Source of the DNA: Nepenthes gracilis
Taxonomy: Eukaryota > Streptophyta > Magnoliopsida > Caryophyllales > Nepenthaceae
Reading direction: 5' to 3'
DNA: 64,000 nt
NCBI GenBank assembly: GCA_033239525.1
Contig: BSYO01000028.1
Coordinates: forward strand, 11,153,597 to 11,217,596
The notes under the pieces are model-generated. The model saw nothing but the letters and a program-made list of their open reading frames with translations. It searched no databases and was not told the origin of the DNA. The translations under genes were made by a program, and so were the position numbers. Shown piece after piece: positions 46,126 to 57,500 of the stretch (its first letter is position 1; the number at the start of each line of letters is the position of its first letter).

Positions 46126-49100
46126 TGTGACGGAATGGATTTTTTTTATTTTTTGATTCCATCATTCCTAACACAATTGAAAACCCAAACTAAACCAATT
46201 AGGTGTAACATAGGATCTCAGATGCCATCTAGGACCCATATACTTTTAACCATAATAAGTATAGCGGAAGTTATTCTAACACTTGCGGAAGCATTCGTAT
46301 TCATTCCAAAATATTCATTTCCAGTACATAGCCAAAAATGTTTAACCATAGAAGTCCATCAAGTCAATACAATAATATTTCTCCAAAATAAGCTTCCAAG
46401 GTCTTTAATAATCCTTCAGACAAGCTCTAATCACTCTAACTCGTCAGGCACAAGCTCTAAAGCTTCATCTGTAGGGAAAAAACATAAAACAGTGAGCCGT
46501 GGCCCAGCAAGATACATGCACATGAGTAGTAAAACGATGATGTAGAACGGTCATATAACTGTGCATAAACAGAACGGTTAATCAGAATGTATCCAAGAAA
46601 AATAGAGAAAACATACCTTGACAGTACTATACTTCAGAAAACGATAATCGGTACAGTAAACGGTAAACAGTAACATAACATATCGGTAATCGATACGATA
46701 AACGGTGAACAGTACATATCATATCGGTAACAGTAATTGATGATTTCATATTCGATAATCGGTACTTCATATTCGGTAATAGGTAACATAACATAACATA
46801 TCAAGAAATGTAATGGTACTTCATATCGTATCGGTATGCACACCGCCAGTATTCCCTACTAGCTGATGGGGCGAATAATCGAGGATAGATTGTGTTCACT
46901 CCACACAATCTAAGGCCGGTAACTGTCATGTGGGTATCCCATCTCACGGGATCGGTACGGTATGCCACCCGAAGGTAGGCCGGTAACTGCTATATGGGTA
47001 TCCCATATGGCGGGATCGGTACGGTATGCCACCCGAAGGTAGGCCGATAACGGTAGTCCCCTCTGTCCATAACGCCCTGAGGGCAGGGCGGACCACAAAT
47101 AACTTCATGGACAGAGTTATCCTCGATTACCACCGAAAAGTCCTAAGGCATGCCGAGAACCTTTCCGGACTGTAGTCAGTCCCGGGTCCTAAAATAACTG
47201 TATCAGAAACCATTTCTTTATCGAAAATCCCTTTTGAAATCAGACTTTCATAATATATCTTCTGCTATCTTTAAGTATACATGGAAATTTCCTCGATAGG
47301 TCGGTACATATTTTCGGAAACAGATTATACTTAGGCCGGTTTAGATTTTTATCAAGGAACGGTCGGAGCTCTTTTCTCTTTAACGGAGCCGATTTCATTT
47401 TCAGTATAAAAAGCCAAAGTTCTTTTTTGATAGAGGCCGGTGTGCTTTTTGGACGACGTGCTTTTTCGGACGGAGTGCCTTTCCTTTAAAACCGGGGTGC
47501 AAATTCCTTCTTAAAAATCGGAGTGACATTCCTTTAAAACCGGAGTTCGTTTTCTTCTTAAGGCTGGAGTTCTTTCTTTCATAAAGGCCGGAGTTCATTT
47601 TAAAGCCAGAGTTCATTTCTCTTAAAGGACGGAATTCATTAAAAGCCGGAGTTCATTAAATCTAGAGTTCATTTCTCTTAAAGGGCGGAGTTCATTTAAA
47701 AGACGGAGTTCATTAAAGCCGGAGTTCATTTCTCTAAAAGAACGACATTCATTAAAAGCCGGAGTTCATTAAAGCCGGAGTTCATTTCTCTTAAAGGACG
47801 ACATTCATTAAAGTTGGAGTTCATTAAAGCCGGAGTTCATTTCTTTTAAAGGATGGCATTCATTAAAAGCCGGAGTTCATTAAAGCCGGAGTTCATTTCA
47901 TATTAAGGCCGGAGCTCATTTTCTTATACAAAGCCGGAGTTCATTTTAAGGACGGAGTTCTTTTTACATTAAGGCCGGAGCTCATTTTCATATTAAGGCC
48001 GGAGTTCTTTTTCCAACAAAAGGACGGAGTTCTTTTTCTCAGAAGCCGGAGTTCATTTTCAATGCAAAGCTGTAGTTTATTTTAGACTGAGGCCGGAGTT
48101 CATTTTTCAGTACAAAGCCGGAGTTCATTTTCAGTACAAAACTGGAGTTCATTTTCCTCAAGGGACGAAGTCCATCTTCTTAATACAAGGCTGGAGTTAA
48201 AAAGCCGGAGTGCCTTTCGGGTGGAGCTCTTTTTAGACGGAGTGCTTTTCACTCAAAAGGGACGGAGTGCCTATTACTCAAAGGGACGGAGTACTTTTAA
48301 AAGCTGAAGTTTTATAAATTCGGAGTGCTTTTTCTCAGAGGACGGAGCTTATTTTCTCAAAGGCCGGAGTTCTTTTTCTTTCTTAAAACCCGGAGTTCTT
48401 TTTCTTATACAAAGTCGGAGTTCTTTTTTCATTATAGGAAAACCGAATTGATTCTTTATCAAGGAAGAACCGAACTTAATTTTCATTAATGGAAAATTGA
48501 ACTTCTTTTAAGCATGCGGTTAACAGAGATTCTTCTTAAATCAATGATCAGAATAAACATCGTACATACCATAACATACACTTATCCAGAATCAGATATA
48601 CTTGCAATGAAACATGCATATACTTTCATTAAATCATGATCTTAAAAGCAGGGGAAAAGGTGTATACTTGCAATATTCTTAAAGCATAAACTTAAAACAA
48701 CGTCCGAAGTAACTTGCAATATTCTTAAAGCATGACTTAAAAATCGTCTGAGGTACACTTGCCTGACGGGTTGACTCAAATTTCTTCCCTCCTTGCCTAA
48801 CAGTCGGTTTTTTTACCGTCTTGGAGCTCTCTCCTTCACTCCTTTCTCTCGGCTTGTATTTTTGCCCCAGCTTCAACCTCGTTGCCGATATTTATAGAGG
48901 AGGGGTTCGGTGGAGTAAGTGGGGCAGGTAAGTTACTTCGGTACTTTTTCTCAGAGGGTAGGTGGGGTAACTAGATTAGTTTACCCACTCCATTCGGTCG
49001 CTGTCTAGTTGGGTTTTAACTAAAATCTGGTGTTCTCTTTAGCTGTCAACGTTCACTCCTGCCATCCACTTATAATTCACTCCGGCCATTTCATGAAGTG

Positions 49101-49334
49101 CTCCGGCCTTCAGTGGCTTCAAGAGACCCAAAAGGCAACTCCGGTCTCCAAGTGGCGCAAACCACTTCCGGCCTTAAATCACTCCGGCATCATGGGACAC
49201 AAAATCATTCCTCCTTTCATGAATCACTCCGGCCTCATAAAATCACTCCAGATTTCATCCTTATCAAAATACTCTGGTATTAAGTTGGGATATTTTCTTC
49301 CGATTTTTAGGCTTTTTGATTTTGGGATCTCACA
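46126..49334 (-). mobile_element. Solo gypsy LTR, 3209 bp, sister of the 42494 copy
   Basis: Perfect TCAAG duplications (46121-46125, 49335-49339). The same order as 42494-46033 is kept, with fewer 52-bp units (46940-47050) and a longer GGAGTTC array (47413-48425). The first ~700 bp are nearly identical between the two, whereas the arrays differ. Confidence 0.94.
47413..48425. repeat. Degenerate ~21-bp minisatellite, ~49 units
   Basis: The same unit type as 44025-44905, here mostly CCGGAGTTCATTAAAG and CGGAGTTCATTTCTCTTAA forms. Two-unit higher-order repeats (cgacattcattaaaag, then ccggagttc) recur around 47740-47890. Confidence 0.9.
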
Positions 49335-49339
49335 TCAAG

Positions 49340-50860
49340 AACATGGCATCCTATCATCCAATCATTTGGACTTACTCACGATTCATCTTTCACATCTCCT
49401 CGCAGCATCAATTGCCAACATTAATGTCTACTTTCCTAATGAAAACACCGAGGTTCACTTTCTCAACCTTTAAACAGGTCTGTCAACATGCAATATCATA
49501 TGATTATTCTTTTTAATGGTATAACTATTTTGACTCTTAAAACTTTAGATAATGACTATCTTCAAAGACAAAGCCATAAGTTCCCAAAGTGGAGACTTTA
49601 ATTGCTAACTCTGACTTACATATAGGATAACACTACTCATGAACTTCTCCCCCACTTAAATCAAAGGTATCCACCTATCATGACATGGGAGTAACACAAC
49701 CTTAACATTTCTCAAAGGTATTACAATCTACGATAACTTACCAGACTCATCAGGGATCAACTCAAATGACATGAACGTCAATTACCCCCATCCGATCTCC
49801 GAAAGCTACTGTTCATCCTTCGTTCTAACAATTACAAATGTCTCTAAGCCAAACGTCTCACTTGAATTGTAGTCCTCGAAGAATACTTGTCGGATTGCTT
49901 AATAACTTCAGCTAGACCCAAGATGACCATACGCTTTCACGACACTAATCGGTCTTTTCAATAGCCATCACTTAAAATCTTACAGATCCCAAGATCATGC
50001 TACCAAAGAGCTACCAGCCTAACCAGGCATTTTCTTCACTAAACTCGCATTCCTTTGAATTTATCTATGAAGTCACCTCAACACGGGCCCGAATATGGCC
50101 AAAAGATCCAACCTATAAAATTTCATGAAATACCAACGGACCTACAAAACCCAAACGGTTTTTTCTGGACTTCATAGTGGCCATATCCTCATCCCGAATA
50201 CCGCCGGGGCTACCACTTCCATTGATCCACAATTAACACGCTATGGACCTAAATCGATCTTAGAAATCGTCAAGCTTTTACAACGGCCCACGTAATTCGC
50301 TTATCCATTCACAAGGTCCGTTTGACAAATCATCACTCTCCTAGGCCACCCTATTTTTGTAATTCATGAACAACCTTATCAGTCCGTCTTATCTACCTCG
50401 AAGGTTCTAGGGTATTTCACAATGATACCAAAGCCTATACTTCCACGGCTCTGCATGGAACTCTCAACGATCGCTGTCGACTTTGACACAACCTTGAATT
50501 ATCGGTCAACAGGTAAGTCAACCTAATCTTCCTTCTATAATCATCCTCAAATAGTCACACGGCCGAAGCCCCTCAATGACCACAAAATAACTTCAAGATG
50601 TGGGCGCATATACTAATTAGGCTTAACGTAGATTCTTATAGAATGTTCCACAGGAAGACGTCATCATTCTCTTGATACCTTGATCAATTCAAACTTATAC
50701 CTTAGATCCCACAACTTGATTGCCGGATGTCATCCTTTACCAATCCAACAGTAATAGCACTGTAGTTCGCCCACCGAACTACTATTAAGATCAAATTAAG
50801 ACTTGGTACCTTAGTTGGCTCAAGTTCATACCTAAAATCATACAATTCAATTTCAAGATT
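49340..50860 (-). other. Internal remnant of the 39736-50958 element, non-coding
   Basis: About 1.5 kb with a purine-rich minus-strand tract at 49650 (cttctcccccactta) that looks like a second PPT-like site. No recognisable protein. It runs into a 95-bp LTR end at ~50865-50958. Confidence 0.5.
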
Positions 50861-50963
50861 CAGTCAACCGGCATTGACCAGATAAACTTTTCTTTACTCA
50901 TTGATTATATTAATTTAATGACTTTGACTTTCTATATTTTAGAATCTGGGCCGTTACAGTAAG

Positions 50964-52175
50964 CTCCGAAAATATGTGTTTGAGCTCCGTTGTAAAGGAA
51001 TTATGTCCCGGAGGCCCCCAAAGTATCTATCGGTTGTAAGAGATTCTGATCTTTTGTATGCATTATGATATCTCCACATCCAAATTGAATTGTGAAAAGA
51101 CTTTAAATCCAAAGGAAAGATAATAATCGTATATATGTTCGGAGGAAAGTCTACAATGTGTTATGTGATCGAATTGTTCTTCCAGATGGAGATATTGTGA
51201 ATTGAATTGTGGTAAACCTTTCCTCAAATAATAAGAAACCATGAAACAAAGACCACAGAACTGTGTTACGGAGGTAATACCCCTTAGCCTGCTAGTAGCA
51301 TTACAATAGAGACTCAAGGATCATCTTGACAATATATTTTAGCAGGTAATACTCTTGGCAAGCCTTTGGATATTATTGTGAAAGTACGATGACTACCTCT
51401 GGCCCTAGGGGGCATGTGGGGGCCGTGTGTGATCGGCTCGTCTATAGGCATAATATGTAGATGACCCGCCTCTGGGTTGATAATAGGAGCTTATGACCTT
51501 AGATTATGTGGGGTATCATGATCCTTTTCTTATCCTTCCGCACCTTTAGTTAGTAAGGCTTACTAACCTTGGTCTGTAAAGATGAATAATTATGCATAAA
51601 TTATACTCCAAGAAGAAGTAAATTGCATTTCAAAGCACACTCGACCATATTCCTGTTTATGCATCTCTCTCATGATTATATGTCCTCCTTCTACTTAAAT
51701 TTGCTTATATTGCTTACTATTTTTGAATATGATGTACTTACTAAATGGTTAGCTCACCCTTACGTCTCTTTCTCTCTAGATGAGCAAGTTATTATACCTG
51801 ATGAGTTCGAATAGGCTGTAAGCGCAGGATAGGTAACTAATACGGATTGGAGAGCTCTTGAGGACTTAGTTTTTTTATTTTGTATGAGACATAGATATTG
51901 TATTAATTATTTTGATACTTATGGTTATGTATTTGTATGTCATGATGATGATAATGGATATATACTCTAGTTTTCGCTGCATATGTTGGATATTATGCTT
52001 TCGCAGGTCTTTATTTGTGGTTATGTTAGACTTCCTAGTTGGCATTCTTTTTGAGCCGAAGTCGTACCAGAGTTACGGCATCGGTGCCACTTGTGTGATT
52101 ATTGTGGTGAGTGGGATCCTGTGCATATGTAGCATGTATTTGTGGTTTTTGTACAAGTTTTGTACAGGTTTGTAT
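50964..52175 (+). repeat. Plus-strand LTR, right piece
   Basis: Continues 39460-39735. It contains tagctcacccttacgtc, a pyrimidine tract and ctctagATGAGC (about 51750-51785), the same succession as in the other gypsy LTRs here. It is cut at 52176 by the TRIM-like element, and its 3' end is missing. Confidence 0.6.
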
Positions 52176-52881
52176 TGTAACGTCTCGAGGCACCCGCATG
52201 GAGATATTGTCCGTTTTGGTAGCCACACAGGGTCCGCACGGTTTTGCTCTTGGTAGACGGCTTCCACCGCCTCCAAAATGCATCTCCCAGAGTGATGCAA
52301 CGGTAGCACAATGTGGCAAGATATTGTCCTCTTTCGCCTGGGAGAACTTCTCGGCGTCTCCAGGCATATACAGGCCTCAAGGTTTTCTCCTGGTGAACCC
52401 CCCATAGGCTCCCAGGACGCGTCCACAAGGGAGAGGTATCCACGCCATTATAAAGCACGCTTCGTTCCCCTCCCCATCCAATGTGGGACCTCACAATCTA
52501 CCCCGTTGGGAGCTAGCGTCCTTGCTGGCACACCGAACCGGGTCCTTGCTCTGATACCACTTGTAACGTCCCCAGGCACCCGCATGGAGATATTGTCTGC
52601 TTTGGCAGCCATACAGGCTCCGCACAGTTTTGCTTTTGGGAGACAGCCTCCACCTCCTCCAAAACACATCTCCGAGAGTGACGCAGTGGCGGCACAGCGT
52701 GGCGAGATATTGTCCTTTTTGGCCTGGTAGAACTTTCCAGCATCTCCAGCCATACACAGGCCTTAAGGTTTTCTCCTGGCGAACCCCACACAGGCTCCTA
52801 GGACGCGTCCACAAGGGAGAGATATCCACGCCTTTATAAAGCACGTTTCGTTTCCCTCCCCATCCAATGTGGGACCTCACA
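52176..52881 (-). mobile_element. Miniature LTR retrotransposon (TRIM-like)
   Basis: Two 320-bp LTRs (52176-52495 and 52562-52881) flank only 66 bp. On the minus strand each LTR starts TGTGAGGTCCCACATTGG and ends ACGTTACA. The internal part begins with a tRNA-iMet PBS (TGGTATCAGAGC, about 52548-52559) and ends with a purine-rich ACGGGGTAGAT before the second LTR. No coding capacity, so it would depend on other elements' enzymes. Flanking pentamers (TGTAT and AGACA) do not match. Confidence 0.92.
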
Positions 52882-53524
52882 AGACAAATTGAGCGAATCG
52901 GAGGGAGAATCAGACAATAAACCATAAATACCTTGAGTAATAATCATGGGTTACATGTCTTTCATGATTTGGGTGGGTATCGGAACGAAAATATCTGAAA
53001 AAAATAAATAAAAATTGAAAGAGAGGAAAAAGAGGATATGAGTACACTTGTCTCGATCAGATTTACCACTTTTTTAACTAGCTCTCAGACAGATTCAGAC
53101 TCAAAGGCCTTGATTTTCATCCTTCTCTCTCTAGCTCTTTATTCTCTCTCTATATATTTTGAAATTGGCTGAAAAATGAAATGGGAGAAACCCTCGTGAG
53201 TTTAAATACCTCAACTGGCGCCTTAGGCGCCTGTCGGGCTGTAATTGAGCAGTGCACTACTGGTTTTCCCATCTTGGCCAGTGCTCGAGCGGTATTGAGC
53301 GTAACGGTTCTGCTATTTTTGCCTCGGCCTCGCCTCGTGCACTCCTCAGGTGCAGAGGTTCTGCTATTTGCGCCCAAGTTGCGACTCGGGCTCTAGGTAG
53401 GCACCGAGCACTACTATCCCACACATGCTTCCGATACTTAATTTCTCCACTTGTTAAATCTAATTTTGATTGTTATTATTTTAATTACCTCATAATTATG
53501 ATGTTTTGGAACCTTAACCTTACA
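52882..53524 (-). repeat. G3 3' LTR, truncated
   Basis: Minus-strand start TGTAAGGTTAAGG at 53524. It has a CTCGAG/GCGCC-rich block (53215-53400) and a TATA-like GTATTTAAAC near 53200-53210. It is cut at 52881 by the TRIM-like element, and its remainder is not found on the other side. Confidence 0.8.
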
Positions 53525-53537
53525 ACTCTCCCCTACT
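53525..53537 (-). other. G3 polypurine tract
   Basis: The minus strand reads AGTAGGGGAGAGT directly before the 3' LTR. Confidence 0.82.
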
Positions 53538-53595
53538 AATAGAAATTTCGTCTTTAAAATTTAACGAATCCTAGGAATTAATTAAACCTACGTAC

Positions 53596-54580
53596 CTCAG
53601 AAAAGACGGGGATACTTGTTTTGAATCTCCTCCTCCCTCTCCCACGTTGCTTCATCGTAAAGTGATTCCTCAACAAAACTTTTACTAGAGGAATGGTCTT
53701 CGAATGCAGGACATGATTCTTTCAATCTAAAATCTCCACTGGCTCCTTCGAATATGATAAGTCTTCCTGTATAGCTAAAGGGCTGTAATCTATGATGTGC
53801 GCTGGATCATAGATGCACTTCCTCAATATCGAGACGTGGAGGACATTGTGTACTACGGCCAAACTCAACGGCAACGCCAAACGGTACGCTACTTTACTAA
53901 CTTTCTCAAGGATCTCAAAGGGTCCAATAAATCGCGGTTTAAGCTTCCCCTTGAGACCAAATCTAGAAACTCCCCTCCGTTGTGACACCTTGAGGAAAAT
54001 AAAATCTCCAACCTTGAATCTAAGCCAGGACCTCCTCCGATTGGCATAACTCTTCTGTCGACTCTGAGCGATCTTCAACTTCTGAAAAACCACCACGATC
54101 TTTTCCGATGTTTCCTGAATTACATTAGGACCCAGCAGACGTCTATCCCTCGTCTCCTCCCAATGGATGGGTGATCGAAACTTTCTACCATAAAGTGCCT
54201 TGAAAGGAGCCATTCCAACACTCATTTGGAAACTATTATTGTAATCAAACTCGGCTAACTCCAGGTGGTCATCCCAATTCCCACTCATCTCCATCACCGA
54301 GACTCTAAGTATATCTTCTATTATCTAAATTGTCTGCTCAGATTGGCCATCGGTCTAAGGATGGTAAGCTGTGCTAAATTTTAGATTCGTCCCTAATTCC
54401 TAGTGCAAGCTCTCCTAAAATTTAGAGACGAACCGTGGATCACGATCGAACACAATAGATGCTTGCACACTGTGCAATCTAACAATTTCATTGATGTACA
54501 GTTGTGCAAAACGATCACGAAAATACGTAGTCCAAATGGCTATAAAATGGGCAGATTTTGTCAGCCAATCCACAATGACC
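53596..54580 (-). pseudogene. G3 integrase C-terminal part and chromodomain-like tail
   Basis: Reads WVIVDWLTKSAHFIAI, the DRDPRF motif, a decayed STAYHP and TDGQSEQT segment with stops, then an open stretch (53722-54297): MEMSGNWDDHLELAEFDYNN, GMAPFKALYGRKFRSP, FKVGDFIFLKV and VHNVLHVSILRK. The tail DEATWEREEEIQNKYPRLF ends at a stop near 53596 and resembles the end of a group II chromodomain. Only the part before 54297 has lost its frame. Confidence 0.9.
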
Positions 54581-54585
54581 CAGAT

Positions 54586-57500
54586 TGTGACGGATCAAAT
54601 TTTTTTTTAACAAACTCCGTCAATAACAAATAAACAAATGCCCAGAATAACTAATATAATTATTTACAGAAAATTGGGGAGAGTTTTCTCTAAAATTGGA
54701 TAAAAATCAATCTAAATTTTTCACAACCAGGCAAACATACCAGATATATAGACTTTCACATTCATTCATTACACAAACACATGATCATCAAAATGCCATA
54801 TTCATCCATGGCTTCAATACAATATTTCTATCCACTACATCAATTCAAAAGGGAGATGCCAACTAGGAAGATATACAAATCTAGAGTCAAAATGCGGATG
54901 CAATACTAAATCCATAAGGTAGTCCTGCGGAAGCAAAAACAGTAACCCAACATAAAACATATATGCCATGACTGTAAATACATAAATTCCATTCACAAAA
55001 TTAGTTATTCATATTCACTATTATCAGACTTCAAAGATTGTTCAAGGGACTTATCACAAAAGGTTATTTACATTCACTATTACATTCAGCAGTATATACT
55101 TGTAAACACAAAATCTATCCGATTAATCAGGAAAAATAGGCATTATTTATAGTAAATATGTAGAATCATAGATTTAAAGTATAAATACCATTTTTGAGAT
55201 ACAGAAAGGCTGTAAAAATAGAAAATAACGTTCGAGGTACACTTGCCTGAGCTCGATCTACAATTACCGTTACTCTGATCAGGATAGGATGGTAGATTTT
55301 TCCTCCTTTTCTTCCCTTTTCTGTGACGGAACGGATTTTTTTTCCTCAAAAGCTTCCGTCAAACAGATAACACGATTAACGGTCTAAATATAAGGCAAGA
55401 CTTCTGCAGAAATTTTGGCAGAGTCTCCTTTGTAACTGGATGAAAACCCAAAAATACAACCTGTAATATTCATCCATAACAAGCACACAACTATCCATCA
55501 TTCACAATTCCTACAACAATCATTCACAGGATCCTATGTGCCATCCATGGCACAATTCCATAAAACCTTTGCCATTCTAACAGTTAAATGACGAGATGCC
55601 ATCTAGGACCTGCACAAGAAATCCAGAGTATATAGCGGAAGTAACTAAGAACCTGCAGAAGCATAGCTTTTTTTTTTCTTTTACAGACATACATTTCACA
55701 TGCTTGTTATACAAAAATCCACATGTTCTATAACATCAGTGACCATAAAGGCAGTATACAAAAATCATGTTCTAGCCAAGCCTTTACATCCACAAGTGCT
55801 TCAAGAAAAAGCTCCAAAATGCTCATGTCCTCAAAAGCCTTCAGCAATTTCTTTGGGTTTAGTCCTTTTCATCAGGTAGTAGCTCTACTGTCTCATCTGA
55901 AGGGAAAAAAATACTAAAACAGTGAGCCGAGGTCAGCAAGGTACATGCATATAAACAGTAAAACCATGATGCAGAACAGTCATGTAACGGTGCAGAACAG
56001 AATGGTTCAGACAGAAAGTAATCCAGGAAACGTGAAAATCATACTTTGATAGTAATACCTTTCATAAATCAGAAATCAGTAAACAGAAACTATCCACTGA
56101 GATCGGTAATCAGTTCTCGGTAAACAGAATCGGTAATAGTAAACTGTAATCAGTACGGTAACCAATAACGGGAATCAGTAAGCAGGAGCCAATAACGGAA
56201 ATCAGAAATCAGGAACCGGAAAGCAGTAACATATCAGAACAGTACATAACTTGCTAGCGTACCCTACTAGCAGAGGGGGCGAGTGATCAAGGATAGATTG
56301 TGTTCACTCCACACAATTCAAGGCCAGAAACAGGGGTATCCCATCTCGAGAGATCAGAACAGGGTGCCACCCGAAGGTAGTCCGGTAACAGAAATTTTCT
56401 CCTGACCGTAACGCCCCGAGGATAGGGCGGACCACAAATAACTCCATGGACAGAGTTATCATCGATTATCACCGGAAAGTCCTAAGGCATGTCGGAGAAC
56501 CTATCCAAATCAAGTCGATGCACTGGTCCTAGAATAGCTATAACATAAATAGCCTCTTTTATAATCATAGTTTCAAGATTCACTTTCAGTACACACGGTA
56601 ACGGTCTAAAAACTCCTTCAGACTAAATTCAATGGTGCATGAAAATTCGTCGGTACAAGTCCGTGCAATTTTTCAGAAACAAATTATACAGGAAGCTTCA
56701 TTACGATGTCAATTAACTTTCTTATAACTAGAGCTTTGGTTAAAAATCACTAAAACCCTTTCGTTTTCGTACTTAGTGCTTCGCCAAAACTTCCGGACAC
56801 AAATCGGTCTCTAAACAAGCCTTATTTCATGAAATCAAAGCCATAAATCCAAATATACATACTTAATCATGCGTTTAAACCATAAATCCCCAAAATTTCG
56901 TGTTAGGGTTTGGCCATGTTCTCTCAAAGTCAAATTAAACACATAATACAAGTCCATGCATGAAATCGGAGCCAAATACTTCAATAAACATGAACAAATA
57001 TGAAATTTAATCGATTAATCGAGGGAAACATACTTCAACAACATTTTTACAACATTTCCATAAACTTTAACACAAGAAAAACGGTAAAAACGCAAAACGA
57101 CGTCCGAGGTACACTTGCCTGAGCTCGCTCTATCATTATTTTACCCGAATCGGATCGGAATGGTGGTCTCTCCCCTTTCTTCCTCTTCGTGCTTGCTGTT
57201 GTGCCTCAACTTTCTCTCTCTACAAATACATATCCTTTAATTGGCATTTAAACAAAGAAGTATTACACAATATCGTCTGATATTTTCGGAAGAGTAGTAC
57301 CCATGTACAGTGCACGTGAACAGTGCAGACGTGCACGAATCGGTTGATTCTCGGAATTTTGGACATCCAACAGGTAATATATAGAACCCGAGGCATGGGT
57401 AACTATAATCTCAAATCAATTTATACATTTAACTCCAAATAGAAGCTCAAACGGTGTCCGGGCGCGGGTCAAGGGCTTCGCAAACGAATTTCCATTAAAT

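Larger units (their letters stand above)
39736..50958 (-). mobile_element. Deletion-derived LTR element with perfect GTAAG duplications
   Basis: Left end TGTGACGGCC, right end CCGTTACA, with GTAAG at 39731-39735 and 50959-50963. It keeps one long LTR (39736-42005), a PPT, some non-coding internal sequence (42006-42488, 46039-46120, 49340-~50860) and only ~95 bp of the other LTR, which matches the end of the left LTR. No gag-pol remains. Two later solo LTRs (42494-46033 and 46126-49334) are inserted in it. Without them it would be about 4.5 kb. Confidence 0.88.

Noticed and set aside
52099..52925. Overlapping ORFs on both strands of the TRIM-like element
   Set aside because: They span LTR boundaries and the PBS and differ between the two LTR copies. 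TRIM elements have no coding capacity.
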